A DNA stretch of 64,000 nucleotides from HGM04593 sp045646845. GTDB lineage: Bacteria > Bacteroidota > Bacteroidia > Bacteroidales > Bacteroidaceae. Each line of letters starts with the position of its first letter. Position 1 is the stretch's first letter. The notes under the pieces are model-generated. The model saw nothing but the letters and a program-made list of their open reading frames with translations, was not told where the DNA came from and did no database searches. The stretch lies in assembly GCA_045646845.1 (NCBI GenBank), contig JAZRLO010000001.1:124001-188000 (forward strand), read 5' to 3'. The position numbers and the translations under genes are program-made. Positions 52,705 through 62,580 of this stretch are shown here, piece by piece.

Positions 52705-54015
52705 ATGAGCAAAGAGCAAAGAGCCTCGTTCGGGGGCAAATTAAGTGTCATACTGGTGGCTGCCGGAAGTGCCATCGGCCTTGGTGCCCTGTGGCGTTTT
52801 CCTTATATCGCCGGCAAGCACGGAGGAGCCGCATTCCTTCTTGTGTTTCTTCTCAGTGTTCTTGCTGTAGGTATCCCTGCCATGCTGGCGGAATTTGCCG
52901 TGGGCCGCAGGACACGCCGGAATGCGGTCGGCGCTTTCCGCTCCATCTCAAAGAAATGGAGTTGGCTCGGCTATAGCGGCGTTATATGTGCGGTCCTGAT
53001 ATCCGGTTATTATTATATAATATCCGGCTGGTCGCTCGAGTATCTCGTAAACTCAGTGAGCGGTTCGCTCTTCAGTTCCGAGTTATCCTTCAAGGAGCAG
53101 TTCGAACTGTTTCAGGGCTCATACCGTCCCCTGTGGTATTGTATTGCCTTTATCCTTCTTACCCATTTTATTGTGGCACGTGGTGTGGAGAAGGGTATAG
53201 AAAAGGCGTCGAAGATAATGATGCCGGCACTCTTTGTCATTCTGTTGCTTATGGCCGTGCGTGTGGCATTCATGCCCGGTGCGGGTGCCGGATACCGCTT
53301 CTTCCTGTCGTGTGATTTTGCCGAGGCATTCAAGCCTGAAACAATCATGATGGCCATGGGACAGGCATTCTTCTCGCTCTCTGTAGGAATGGGGTGCATG
53401 GTCACATATTCATCCTATTTCAAGAAGGACAACAACCTGGTATCAACATCGCTGAATGTCTCCCTGCTTACGATATTCGTGTCGGTGCTTGCCGGCCTTG
53501 TGATATTCCCGGCTGTTTTCAGTGCCGGTCTTGAGCCTACTGAAGGCCCCTCCCTTGTGTTTGTGACCCTGCCCGAGATTTTCAGCGACATACCTTTGGC
53601 ATCCGTCTGGGCCGCAGCCTTCTTTGTCCTTGTGGCGTTGGCATCGCTTACCTCTACAATCTCTTTCCATGAGGTCATTACCGCATATCTCAGCGAGGAG
53701 TTCAAACTTTCACGCAATGTCGCGGCTCTTGTCACTACTGTGTTGTCGATACTGCTCTGTACCATGACATTCTTTTCTCTGTTCGGTGTCGATTTCTTTA
53801 CGATGTTCGATTATCTTTCGGCAAATATAATAATGCCGTTGGGTGCATTCTTCACATGTGTTCTTGTAATGTGGTTCATGAAGAGGGATTTCATGAAGGA
53901 GGAACTTACCAACTACGGTCTGGTGAACAGGGTTGTGACTCCTGTGATAATGTTCATGCTGAAGTACATTACTCCATTGTTGATATTCTATATTTTCATA
54001 AAGAATTTCCTATAA
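52705..54015 (+). CDS. Sodium-dependent transporter of the NSS (SNF) family
   Basis: 436 residues with about 11-12 membrane spans. The first span carries the Na+/substrate motif AAGSAIGLGALWRFPYIAG. A second conserved part is FSLSVGMGCMVTYSSY in span 6. These proteins import an amino acid or related compound with sodium. The substrate cannot be inferred. The start at 52705 (MSKEQRASFG) is used because the frame upstream crosses a terminator. The gene is convergent with murF-alr. Confidence 0.92.
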   Translation: MSKEQRASFGGKLSVILVAAGSAIGLGALWRFPYIAGKHGGAAFLLVFLLSVLAVGIPAMLAEFAVGRRTRRNAVGAFRSISKKWSWLGYSGVICAVLISGYYYIISGWSLEYLVNSVSGSLFSSELSFKEQFELFQGSYRPLWYCIAFILLTHFIVARGVEKGIEKASKIMMPALFVILLLMAVRVAFMPGAGAGYRFFLSCDFAEAFKPETIMMAMGQAFFSLSVGMGCMVTYSSYFKKDNNLVSTSLNVSLLTIFVSVLAGLVIFPAVFSAGLEPTEGPSLVFVTLPEIFSDIPLASVWAAAFFVLVALASLTSTISFHEVITAYLSEEFKLSRNVAALVTTVLSILLCTMTFFSLFGVDFFTMFDYLSANIIMPLGAFFTCVLVMWFMKRDFMKEELTNYGLVNRVVTPVIMFMLKYITPLLIFYIFIKNFL

Positions 54016-54036
54016 CGGATAGCGTGCAGTAAACAA

Positions 54037-54083
54037 AAAACGAGAGGGCAACCCGAAAGTAAATAGGGTTGCCCTCTCGTTTT
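54037..54083. terminator. Bidirectional terminator between the transporter and murF-alr
   Basis: 54037-54054 and 54066-54083 are a perfect 18-bp inverted repeat (core CGAGAGGGCAACCC) with A-run and T-run flanks suited to both directions. Confidence 0.85.
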
Positions 54084-54085
54084 CG

Positions 54086-56566
54086 TCAATCGCTGTAATA
54101 TACGCGCTTTATTCGTGTCGATACAGATGTGAGTATCTCATATGGTATTGTCTCAAGCCAGTCGGCTATTGTGGCGGCAGGCAGGTCGGGGCCGAATATC
54201 TCAACAGTGTCCCCCTCTTTGCAGTCGATGTCCGTGACGTCAATCATACATACGTCCATGCATATGTTGCCAATGTAGGGGGCTCTCTTGCCGTTCACTA
54301 TGCAGTACCCCTTGCCGTTGCCCAGTTTGCGGTTCAGTCCGTCGGCATATCCTATCGGAAGTGCAGCAATACGCGAGTCGCGTCCCAGTACTCCTCTGCG
54401 GCTGTATCCTACGGTCTCTTCTGCCGGTACGTCATGTATCTGCAGTATGATTGTCTTCAATGTCGAAATAGGGTGCAGAGAGGTATCCTCGCCGATAGGT
54501 GATATTCCGTAGAGCCCTATTCCGAGACGCACCATGTCGTACTGCACGTCCGTGAAGCGTTCGGCTCCTGCACTGTTGCATATGTGCCGCAGTATTTTGT
54601 GTGCAAACCCTTCCTGCAATGTAGTAGAAGCCTTTTCGAAGCGTGCTATCTGTTCTTTCGTGAAATTGTCGAGAAGCGGGCTGTCGCTGCCTGCAAAATG
54701 CGAGAATACCGAGCGTGGAGTGAGTGCCGACTGCTGTTTCAGCATCTCCACAAGTGTAGGAATCTCTTCGGGCAGGAAACCGAGCCTGTGCATGCCCGTG
54801 TCTATCTTTATGTGGACAGGATAGTCGGTAATGCCTTCGTGTCCGGCTGCCTGAATCAGCGACTTGAGCATGCCGAAACTGTAAACCTCCGGCTCGAGCT
54901 TGTTTTCGAACAGCATATGGTAAGAACTCGGCTCCGGGTTCATAACTATGATACCGGTGTTTATGCCCTCCTTCCTCAGTTCCGCTCCCTCATCGGCTAC
55001 GGCCACTGCAAGGTAATCGACGTTGCAATCCTGCAACGTGCGCCCGACCTCCACGGCTCCTGCACCATATGCCGACGCCTTCACCATGCACACGCATCTG
55101 GTGTCGGGGTGCAGGTTCTTGCGGTAATTGTTCAGGTTCTCTCTCAGGGCCGTGAGGTTGACCTCGAGTATTGTCTGATGCACCTTCTTTTCAAGTGCCT
55201 CGGTGAGGTCCTCGAAGTGGAAAGAGCGCGAACCCTTTATGAGAATGTATTCGTTCCGTATATCCTTTATGGTTTCCGATGTGAGCATCTCCTCGGTACT
55301 GTTGAAGAAGTGACACTCGATGTCCGTGTCGCTGAATCTCGAAGACTGCGAACTTATCTCCTTGCCGATACCTATGAACTTTTCTATTTTCCTCTCCTCG
55401 AGGTATCTCTGCACGGTGCGGTAGAGCGAATGCGCGCTCTCCCCGGTCTGCTTTATGTCGGCGAGAATCAATGTGCGTTTCAGGTGGGGCATGGTAGCGC
55501 ATCTTCTCTCCATGAAATCTAACGCGATGCCGAGTGATGCCGTGTCCGAGTTGTAGCTGTCATTGATTATCATGCATCCGTTCTTTCCCTCCTTCACTTC
55601 CAAACGCATGGCTACAGGCTCAAGCTGGGCCATGCGCTCTGCAATGGTTTCGGGCGGTATCAACAGATACAGTGCCGCAGCAAGGCAACTTATTGAGTCT
55701 TCTATGGATGCGTCGTCGGAGAATGGAATGCGGTAGCTGTTCTCCATTGTCAGGTAATGGTATGTTATGGTAGTGCCATCCTCGTCCTTCTCCACGGATT
55801 TAATGAACAGCGGTCTTTCGGGGTCAATTCTTGACCATGCGATTTCGCGCGACGGGAGCAGTGAGCGTGTGATGCATCTGTTCAGCAACGGGTCGTCGGC
55901 ATTGTAGATTATGATGTCACACTTTGAGAAAAGCGACAGCTTCTCCATGCACTTCTCCTGCATTGTGCTGAAGTTTTCCTGGTGTGCGCTGCTTATGTTC
56001 GTGAGAATACCTATCGTGGGTCTTATTATCCTTTGCAGCCTGTCCATCTCGTGTGTCTGTGATATTCCGGCTTCGAATATACCAAGTGTGCTCTCTTTGC
56101 GGAGCATCCAGACCGACAGGGGCACGCCTATCTGCGAGTTGTAGCTCTTTGGCGATCTGGTTACCATGTAGCTGCCTGCCGTGAGCTGGTATAGCCACTC
56201 CTTTACGATGGTCTTTCCGTCGCTGCCGGTGATTCCTACAATGGGAATGTCGAACTGCGAGCGGTGGTATGCGGCGAGGGTCTGGAGGGCATTGCGGCTG
56301 TTGTCAACTACTATGAAATTGGCATCGGTCAGTTCCTCGAAACCTTCGGTGGTGTTTACCACAAAATCCCTTACACCCCTCCTGTACAGTTCTTCGATAT
56401 ATTTGTGGCCGTCACCGTACCTTGTCCTGATGGCAAAGAAAATCGTCTCCTCGGGGAAACTGAGTGAACGGCTGTCAGTGAGTAGGCGTGTTATCTTTCT
56501 TCCCGGTACGGCAACGGGGTTCTTGCTCCGCAGTATCGTGGCTATCTGTTCAATAGTGTATTGCAT
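54086..56566 (-). CDS. Bifunctional MurF-alanine racemase
   Basis: 826 residues joining two peptidoglycan enzymes. Residues 1 to about 450 are a Mur ligase of the MurF type: ATP motif GITGSDGKTIVKEWL, NISSAHQENF, and NDSYNSDTASL. It adds D-Ala-D-Ala to the UDP-MurNAc-tripeptide. Residues 460-826 are an alanine racemase: PLP Lys in MVKASAYGAGAV, HIKIDTGMHRLGF, and the opposite active-site Tyr region GYSRRGVLG with IALPIGYADG-like AALPIGYADG. It makes the D-Ala needed by the first half's pathway. The fusion is common in Bacteroidales. It starts within the last 25 bp of the GSCFA gene, so the two are coupled. Confidence 0.95.
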   Translation of the reverse strand: MQYTIEQIATILRSKNPVAVPGRKITRLLTDSRSLSFPEETIFFAIRTRYGDGHKYIEELYRRGVRDFVVNTTEGFEELTDANFIVVDNSRNALQTLAAYHRSQFDIPIVGITGSDGKTIVKEWLYQLTAGSYMVTRSPKSYNSQIGVPLSVWMLRKESTLGIFEAGISQTHEMDRLQRIIRPTIGILTNISSAHQENFSTMQEKCMEKLSLFSKCDIIIYNADDPLLNRCITRSLLPSREIAWSRIDPERPLFIKSVEKDEDGTTITYHYLTMENSYRIPFSDDASIEDSISCLAAALYLLIPPETIAERMAQLEPVAMRLEVKEGKNGCMIINDSYNSDTASLGIALDFMERRCATMPHLKRTLILADIKQTGESAHSLYRTVQRYLEERKIEKFIGIGKEISSQSSRFSDTDIECHFFNSTEEMLTSETIKDIRNEYILIKGSRSFHFEDLTEALEKKVHQTILEVNLTALRENLNNYRKNLHPDTRCVCMVKASAYGAGAVEVGRTLQDCNVDYLAVAVADEGAELRKEGINTGIIVMNPEPSSYHMLFENKLEPEVYSFGMLKSLIQAAGHEGITDYPVHIKIDTGMHRLGFLPEEIPTLVEMLKQQSALTPRSVFSHFAGSDSPLLDNFTKEQIARFEKASTTLQEGFAHKILRHICNSAGAERFTDVQYDMVRLGIGLYGISPIGEDTSLHPISTLKTIILQIHDVPAEETVGYSRRGVLGRDSRIAALPIGYADGLNRKLGNGKGYCIVNGKRAPYIGNICMDVCMIDVTDIDCKEGDTVEIFGPDLPAATIADWLETIPYEILTSVSTRIKRVYYSD

Positions 56567-57537
56567 CGTGTAGTTTCGTTTTCTAAATTAAGATAGGGGT
56601 ATTCCTCCTTTATTTTCTCTATTTTGTGCAGCAGGTTCAAGATGAATTGCCTGTATCCTTCCGATTCCGTGTCGAATGGCCTGTGTCCCAGTCCGCGGGC
56701 AATCTCTTCAATCCTTCCGTTTATGCAGGCTGTCTCTTTCCCGAAATAGCACCCTGAAAACTTTTCCCAGATATACTCTATCGCTACAGTCGAGGGGTGT
56801 GTCATGTCATCGGCATAAAAACGGTAGTCCCTCAGCTCGTCAAGCACTATCTCGTATGCCGGAAAGTACGATGTGTTACCGGGGTACAACTCCATTAGCC
56901 TGTCAACGGCAAGCAGCAAGGTCGCTTTGCTCTTCTGGTTGTCGTGCGCACCGTCACGCAGGTGGCGTATGGGACTGACGGTGAATATGAACATGGTGTC
57001 GGGGTTCAGTGCAATGAAATTCTCCAAGGCTCTGCCCAGTTCATCTGCAATTTCATCAATCCCGAGCAGCCTTCTCTCGAAAAGGTTGCCCGGCAACTTG
57101 TGGCAGTTGCCGGCAACACACATGTCGCTTTTGCGGATGTAAGCATATGCTGTTCCCAGGGTAATGAATACGATGTCATATTTCCCGGCTTTTGCGTGTG
57201 CCTTTTCAAGCATGCAGTTCATGTGTTCGAGAGCCTCCTCCTTGCAGGTGTGCGAGAAATCGCCATGGTGCAGGATGCTGTGCCACAATCCGTTGTGGCT
57301 GAATATTTCGGGTGATGCTCCGGTGAATGGTGTGCCGTCTGCAATCCTGTTCATTGCAGTGGCTATCGAGAGAGGGTTATAAAGTACACCGAACGGGTTG
57401 GCTTCAATGTCGAATGCCCTCTCCTGTAAACGTTTACCTATGTTTACGGCAAAGCAGGAACCGATAAGCAATATACGGCTCCTGTGGGTAATCTCAATTC
57501 CCTTACTTTCTATATTTACTGCTGTCGTAAGCTGCAT
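56542..57537 (-). CDS. GSCFA-domain protein
   Basis: 331 residues. The name motif GSCFA appears as LIGSCFAVNIG at about residue 26, followed by NPFGVLYNPLSI. A second conserved block is FITLGTAYAY, and later FTVSPIRHLRDG and DDMTHPS. The layout resembles an SGNH/GDSL-like hydrolase, with the first Ser in GSCFA and the late Asp/His in D-M-T-H-P. Substrate unknown. It overlaps murF-alr by 25 bp, which hints at a cell-wall or glycan link. Confidence 0.92.
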   Translation of the reverse strand: MQLTTAVNIESKGIEITHRSRILLIGSCFAVNIGKRLQERAFDIEANPFGVLYNPLSIATAMNRIADGTPFTGASPEIFSHNGLWHSILHHGDFSHTCKEEALEHMNCMLEKAHAKAGKYDIVFITLGTAYAYIRKSDMCVAGNCHKLPGNLFERRLLGIDEIADELGRALENFIALNPDTMFIFTVSPIRHLRDGAHDNQKSKATLLLAVDRLMELYPGNTSYFPAYEIVLDELRDYRFYADDMTHPSTVAIEYIWEKFSGCYFGKETACINGRIEEIARGLGHRPFDTESEGYRQFILNLLHKIEKIKEEYPYLNLENETTRCNTLLNR

Positions 57538-57744
57538 GAATTATAATTTATCCACAAAAATAGTCAAGTTCATCAAGAAATGAGTATCTTTGTCATTAAT
57601 TTTTGGAAATATCTCCGGTGTGAATCGGTCCAGAACATAAGAGCCGAATAAAAAATGCGGTTTTTGCCTTTTTTTTTCATTTAATTGGCAAAAATATGTA
57701 TTTTCGCATGATGGAGACATAATGGAAATTTTGTTATTACTGAA

Positions 57745-59640
57745 ATGGAAGAACAGAATAAATATCCTTTGCTTGGAAAGATAAATTCTCCTGCCGACAT
57801 CAGACAGTTGAAGGAGAAGGAGCTCCCACAGTTGTGCAAGGAACTGAGAGGCTTCATAATCGACTCTTTGGCGAACAATCCCGGACACTTCGCGTCCAGT
57901 CTCGGTTCTGTGGAACTGACTGTCGCGCTGCATTATGTATATTCGACTCCCGAAGACGATATCGTGTGGGACGTGGGTCATCAGGCCTATGGCCACAAGA
58001 TTCTGACCGGTCGCCGCGACCGTTTCCACACAAACCGCAAGTTGGGCGGCATAAAGCCTTTCCCGGCTCCCGAGGAGAGCGAGTATGACTCATTCATTGC
58101 AGGTCATGCATCGAACTCCATATCTGCGGCTTTGGGCCTGTCGGTTTCGGCAAAACTTGCCGGGAAGGATAAGCACGTTGTTGCGGTCATCGGTGATGGC
58201 TCTATGAGCGGCGGTCTTGCTTACGAGGGACTGAACAATCTTTCGAATACCAGGAACAACCTGCTGATAATCCTCAACGACAACAATATGTCGATAGACA
58301 AGAGTGTGGGCGGAATGAACCAGCTTCTTGTTTCAATGCACTCTTCCAAGGTTTACAACAAAATACGTTACGGTATTGCCAAGGGATTGAAGAAGGTTGG
58401 TATTCTCAATGAGCGCAGGGCAAATGCACTAATCCGTTTCAACAACGGCCTAAAAGCGATGCTTTTCCGCCACCATAACTTCTTTGAGGGCATGAGCGCG
58501 CGTTACTTCGGCCCCATAAACGGTCATGATGTGCTTGAATTGGTACGCATGCTGCGTAGCATCAAGGATATGACGGGTCCACGCATGCTTCATATACACA
58601 CTACGAAGGGCAAAGGCTGGGAACCTGCCGAAAAGAATGCTACAGCTTGGCATCAGCCCGGTCTTTTTGATATCGAAACAGGTGAACGTATAGTTGCCGA
58701 AGGCGGTTCTCCGCGCTTCCAGGATGTGTTCGGTGAGACTCTCGTGGAATTGGCGAAAGAGGATGAGAGAATTGTCGGAATCACACCGGCTATGCCTACA
58801 GGTTGCTCAATGAACAAATTGGGCGAGGTGTTCCCGGACCGTTTCTTCGATGTCGGTATTGCCGAGGGACATGCCGTGACATTCTCTGCGGGTCTTGCCA
58901 AGGGAGGTTCTCTGCCGTTCTGCAACATCTATTCATCGTTCATGCAGCGCGCTTATGACAACCTCATACACGATGTCGCACTGCAGCGTCTGAACTTTGT
59001 GCTCTGTCTTGACAGGGCTGGTATCGTAGGAGAGGATGGCCCCACACACCATGGAGCATTCGACCTTGCATATCTGCGCCCTATTCCCGACATAACCATA
59101 TCATCCCCCTACGACGAACATGAATTGCGCAGGCTTATGTTTACAGCCGTGCAGCCCGACAAAGGAGTGTTCGTTATACGTTATCCGAGAGGAAAGGGCT
59201 CCATTATGGACTGGCGTTGTCCTCTGGAGACCGTTGAGGTGGGAACAGGACGCCGCATGAAGAAGGGTACGGATGTTGCCTTCCTGACCATAGGCCCCAT
59301 AGGAAAGAAAATGGAACAGGTTGTGGCGGAAGCCGAAAAACAGGGTGTCAGCGTTGCGCATTATGACATGCGCTTCCTAAAGCCTGTCGATACCGATATT
59401 CTCCGCGAGGTGGGAGAGAACTTCAAGTATGTGGTTACTCTCGAGGACGGAACCGTAAAGGGCGGTCTTGGAAGTGCCGTGCTTGAATACATGACTGAAA
59501 ACGGATACACTCCGCATGTGGAGGTTATGGGTATTCCCGACGAGTTCGTGGAGCACGGAACGCCCGAAGAACTCTACCGTATATGCGGAATGGATCCCGA
59601 AAGCGTGTTGCGCACAATACTGAAATTTAAGGAGAACTGA
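57745..59640 (+). CDS. dxs: 1-Deoxy-D-xylulose-5-phosphate synthase
   Basis: 631 residues. The thiamine-diphosphate motif GDGSMSGGLAYEGLNN lies at about 155-170. Other motifs are the catalytic His region NPGHFASSLGSVELTVALHY, VWDVGHQAYGHKILTGR and DRAGIVGEDGPTHHG. It condenses pyruvate and glyceraldehyde 3-phosphate to start the MEP isoprenoid pathway. It begins a tight operon: trkA starts 2 bp after its stop. TATCTTTG at 57585-57592 is a candidate -7 box. Confidence 0.97.
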   Translation: MEEQNKYPLLGKINSPADIRQLKEKELPQLCKELRGFIIDSLANNPGHFASSLGSVELTVALHYVYSTPEDDIVWDVGHQAYGHKILTGRRDRFHTNRKLGGIKPFPAPEESEYDSFIAGHASNSISAALGLSVSAKLAGKDKHVVAVIGDGSMSGGLAYEGLNNLSNTRNNLLIILNDNNMSIDKSVGGMNQLLVSMHSSKVYNKIRYGIAKGLKKVGILNERRANALIRFNNGLKAMLFRHHNFFEGMSARYFGPINGHDVLELVRMLRSIKDMTGPRMLHIHTTKGKGWEPAEKNATAWHQPGLFDIETGERIVAEGGSPRFQDVFGETLVELAKEDERIVGITPAMPTGCSMNKLGEVFPDRFFDVGIAEGHAVTFSAGLAKGGSLPFCNIYSSFMQRAYDNLIHDVALQRLNFVLCLDRAGIVGEDGPTHHGAFDLAYLRPIPDITISSPYDEHELRRLMFTAVQPDKGVFVIRYPRGKGSIMDWRCPLETVEVGTGRRMKKGTDVAFLTIGPIGKKMEQVVAEAEKQGVSVAHYDMRFLKPVDTDILREVGENFKYVVTLEDGTVKGGLGSAVLEYMTENGYTPHVEVMGIPDEFVEHGTPEELYRICGMDPESVLRTILKFKEN

Positions 59641-59642
59641 AT

Positions 59643-60980
59643 ATGAGAGTCGTTATTGTGGGTGCCGGTGCTGTCGGAACCCATCTGGCGAAGATGCTTG
59701 CCGTTGAGAATGAGAATGTAGTCCTTCTTGACGAGAGCGAGGAGAAACTCGGAAAGATGGAGTCCTCGTTCGACTTGCAGACTATTGTCGGTAATCCGAC
59801 CAAACTTTCTGACCTCAAGAAGGCCGGTACCGATGACGCCGACCTTTTTGTTGCCGTTACTCCCGATGAGAGCCGCAATATAAACGCCTGCATACTTGCC
59901 CATTATCTCGGTGCAAGGAAAACTATTGCTCGTATCGACAACTACGAGTATCTTATGCCCAAGCACAAGGAGTTCTACGCTTCGCTGGGTGTCGATTCCA
60001 TGGTATATCCCGAACAACTCGCCGCAGAGGAAATAGCAACGGGAATGAAGTATATATGGATGCGTCAGATGCTCGAGTTCGGCGAAGGTGCTCTGGTGAT
60101 GATAGGCGTGAAGATAAGAGAGAACGCGCTCATAATAAACATTCCTTTGAAGGACCTTGCCGATGACATCCCTTACCATGTCGTGGCTATACAGCGCGGT
60201 GACTATACCATAATACCGCGAGGCAATGACATGATTCTGCCCAATGACATTGTCTGCTTCATGACAACCAAGGAATACATTCCGTATATGCGCAACATCT
60301 GCGGAAAGAACAGGTTCTCCGAAGTCAAGAGCATAATCATCATGGGCGGTAGCCGTATAGCCGTGCGTACGACAAAGCTCATCCCCGACGACATAAACGT
60401 GAAGATTATCGAGAGCGACATGAACCGTTGCAACAAACTGCTGGAACTTGTCGATGACCACGTGATGATAATAAACGGTGATGCGCGCGACCCGGAGCTG
60501 TTGCGTAGCGAAGGCATTGAACGCACCGATGCGTTCATCGCACTCGGCGACAATTCCGAGACCAATATCCTGGCCTGTCTTGCAGCAAAGCGCGAGGGGG
60601 TCTTCCGTGCTGTTTCTGAGATTGAGAACATCGACTACATATCAATGGCCGAGGTTATGGATATCGGCTCTGTCATCAACAAGAAAAAGATTGCGGCAAG
60701 CGCTATTTTCCAGATGATGCTGAATACCGACGTCTCGAGCGTAAAATGCCTTACTTTCATACAGGCCGTTGTGGCGGAGTTCCCCGTCAACGAGGGGAGT
60801 CTCATTACGCGCAAGCCGGTCAAGGCTCTCGGGCTTCCCGAAGGGGCCAACATCGGCGGACTCATCCGTAACGGCGAGGGTATGCATGTTACCGGTAATA
60901 CTATGATACAGCCCGGTGACCATGTGGTGCTGTTCTGCCGTGAGCATGTGCTCAGGAAACTGGAAAAATATTTCAAGTAA
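59643..60980 (+). CDS. trkA: Trk potassium uptake regulatory protein TrkA
   Basis: 445 residues, two RCK units in tandem. Each has a Rossmann nucleotide-binding part (VVIVGAGAVGTHLAKML at the start and SIIIMGGSRIAVRTTKLI at about 230) followed by a TrkA-C domain. It binds NAD(H) or ATP and gates the TrkH channel. trkH follows after 2 bp. Confidence 0.95.
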   Translation: MRVVIVGAGAVGTHLAKMLAVENENVVLLDESEEKLGKMESSFDLQTIVGNPTKLSDLKKAGTDDADLFVAVTPDESRNINACILAHYLGARKTIARIDNYEYLMPKHKEFYASLGVDSMVYPEQLAAEEIATGMKYIWMRQMLEFGEGALVMIGVKIRENALIINIPLKDLADDIPYHVVAIQRGDYTIIPRGNDMILPNDIVCFMTTKEYIPYMRNICGKNRFSEVKSIIIMGGSRIAVRTTKLIPDDINVKIIESDMNRCNKLLELVDDHVMIINGDARDPELLRSEGIERTDAFIALGDNSETNILACLAAKREGVFRAVSEIENIDYISMAEVMDIGSVINKKKIAASAIFQMMLNTDVSSVKCLTFIQAVVAEFPVNEGSLITRKPVKALGLPEGANIGGLIRNGEGMHVTGNTMIQPGDHVVLFCREHVLRKLEKYFK

Positions 60981-60982
60981 CA

Positions 60983-62440
60983 ATGATGTTCCATCCCAAA
61001 CTGATATTCCGCATATTGGGCTATCTGCTCTTTATCGAGGCCATCTTCCTTTCGAGCACGGTAGGTGTGGCATTGTATTATGACGAGGATGTGCTCCCGG
61101 CACTTCTCTTTTCCGTTGCCATGATGGTTGGTACGGGTGCACAGCTTGCGTACTTTTGCCGCGGAAAGGAGCGCAACATCTCCCGTAAGGACGGATATGT
61201 GGTAGTGACGCTGTGTTGGGTGGTCTTTTCTCTGTTCGGTTCGTTGCCTTATATGGCAAGCGGCTACATACCCGATTTTACCGATGCCTTCTATGAAACC
61301 ATGTCGGGCTTCTCCACTACGGGTTCCTCGATACTTACCGATATTGACTCTTTTCCAAAGTCGCTCCTCTTCTGGCGCGCCGTGACTCACTGGATAGGAG
61401 GTTTGGGAATAGTCTTTTTCACGGTTGCCATATTCCCGATATTCGGCATGGGTGATGTCAACCTGTTCGCGGCAGAGTCCATAGGCCCTATTCGCTCCAA
61501 ACTGCATCCGCGAATATCGGTGACAGCGCGGTGGATACTTACGATATACATCGGACTTACCATTGCGGCCATAGTATCATTCTACTTTGCCGGCATGGGC
61601 TGGTTCGATTCTGTATGTCATGCCATGTCGGTAACGGCGACTGGCGGCTTCTCGACCAAGCAGGCAAGTATCGCGGCTTTCAATTCGCCGCTTATAGAGT
61701 ATGTGACGATAATATTCATGTTCCTCGGGGGTATAAACCTGTCGTTGCAGTATCTCTTTATATTCAAGGGAAGAATCAAGGAACTCATAAACGATACGGA
61801 GTTCAGAACCTATACGTCCATAGTAATCATATTCACGGTGATAATAACCTTCGGACTCTTCTTCTCCACGCCGATGGATGTCGAACAGTCGTTCAGGGCT
61901 TCCGTTTTCCAGGTCATATCAATACAGACGACAACAGGTTTCGCAACCTCTAATTATGTGATGTGGGTGCCGTTGCTGTGGCTGTTGCTTTGCGCGCTGA
62001 TGTTCTTCGGCGCAAGTTCCGGCTCGACATCGGGAGCCATGAAGTGTGTGCGCATATCAATCCTCTTCAAGGTAGTCATCAACGAGTTCAAGAGAATAGT
62101 GCATCCCAACGCTGTGATACCGGTGCGTATGGCTGGAAAGGTGGTGCCTTCTCCTGTTCAGTCGGCAATCCTTGCGTATGCCGTAATCTATATACTTATA
62201 ATTATAATAGGACTGTTCGTGAATATGGGCTTCGGACTCGACTTCCTCGACTCCTTTGGTATCTCAGTCTCTTCGGTTGGAAATGTTGGTCCGGCGCTGG
62301 GTCATTATGGTCCAATGGATTCGTTCGCAACGCTGCCGGCAGGCGTAAAGTGGTTCAGCGCGTTCCAGATGCTGATAGGCCGTCTCGAATTCTTTGCCGT
62401 ACTACTGCTCTTCACTCCCGTATTCTGGAAGAGAAGATGA
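60983..62440 (+). CDS. trkH: Trk potassium uptake channel TrkH
   Basis: 485 residues with about ten membrane spans. Selectivity-filter-like loops occur in repeats: TMSGFSTTGSSIL (about 110), SVTATGGFSTKQ (about 215), SIQTTTGFATSNY (about 315) and a fourth near SVSSVGNVGPALG (about 430). It imports K+ together with TrkA. Start codons at 60983 and 60986 both fit. A terminator follows. Confidence 0.96.
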   Translation: MMFHPKLIFRILGYLLFIEAIFLSSTVGVALYYDEDVLPALLFSVAMMVGTGAQLAYFCRGKERNISRKDGYVVVTLCWVVFSLFGSLPYMASGYIPDFTDAFYETMSGFSTTGSSILTDIDSFPKSLLFWRAVTHWIGGLGIVFFTVAIFPIFGMGDVNLFAAESIGPIRSKLHPRISVTARWILTIYIGLTIAAIVSFYFAGMGWFDSVCHAMSVTATGGFSTKQASIAAFNSPLIEYVTIIFMFLGGINLSLQYLFIFKGRIKELINDTEFRTYTSIVIIFTVIITFGLFFSTPMDVEQSFRASVFQVISIQTTTGFATSNYVMWVPLLWLLLCALMFFGASSGSTSGAMKCVRISILFKVVINEFKRIVHPNAVIPVRMAGKVVPSPVQSAILAYAVIYILIIIIGLFVNMGFGLDFLDSFGISVSSVGNVGPALGHYGPMDSFATLPAGVKWFSAFQMLIGRLEFFAVLLLFTPVFWKRR

Positions 62441-62466
62441 CCTTTTAGGGGGGGCAGCCTGACCGC

Positions 62467-62502
62467 AAAATCGCAAAAGCCGTGTGGTCTTTGCGATTTT
62501 TT
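62467..62502 (+). terminator. Terminator of the dxs-trkA-trkH operon
   Basis: AAAATCGCAAA (62467-62477) pairs with TTTGCGATTTT (62490-62500) and ends in T residues. Confidence 0.8.
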
Positions 62503-62580
62503 GAACGAGTGTTTTTAGATTCTTCTGCAAATATAGAATGACAAAACGAATTTTGTTATCGCGAGCTTTGCCGCAAATGG

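Noticed and set aside
54584..55522. Plus-strand frame of 312 codons opposite murF-alr
   Set aside because: It is antisense to the conserved racemase and ligase domains and has no motif of its own.
59574..60461. Antisense frame of 295 codons opposite trkA
   Set aside because: trkA is complete and well conserved on the other strand.
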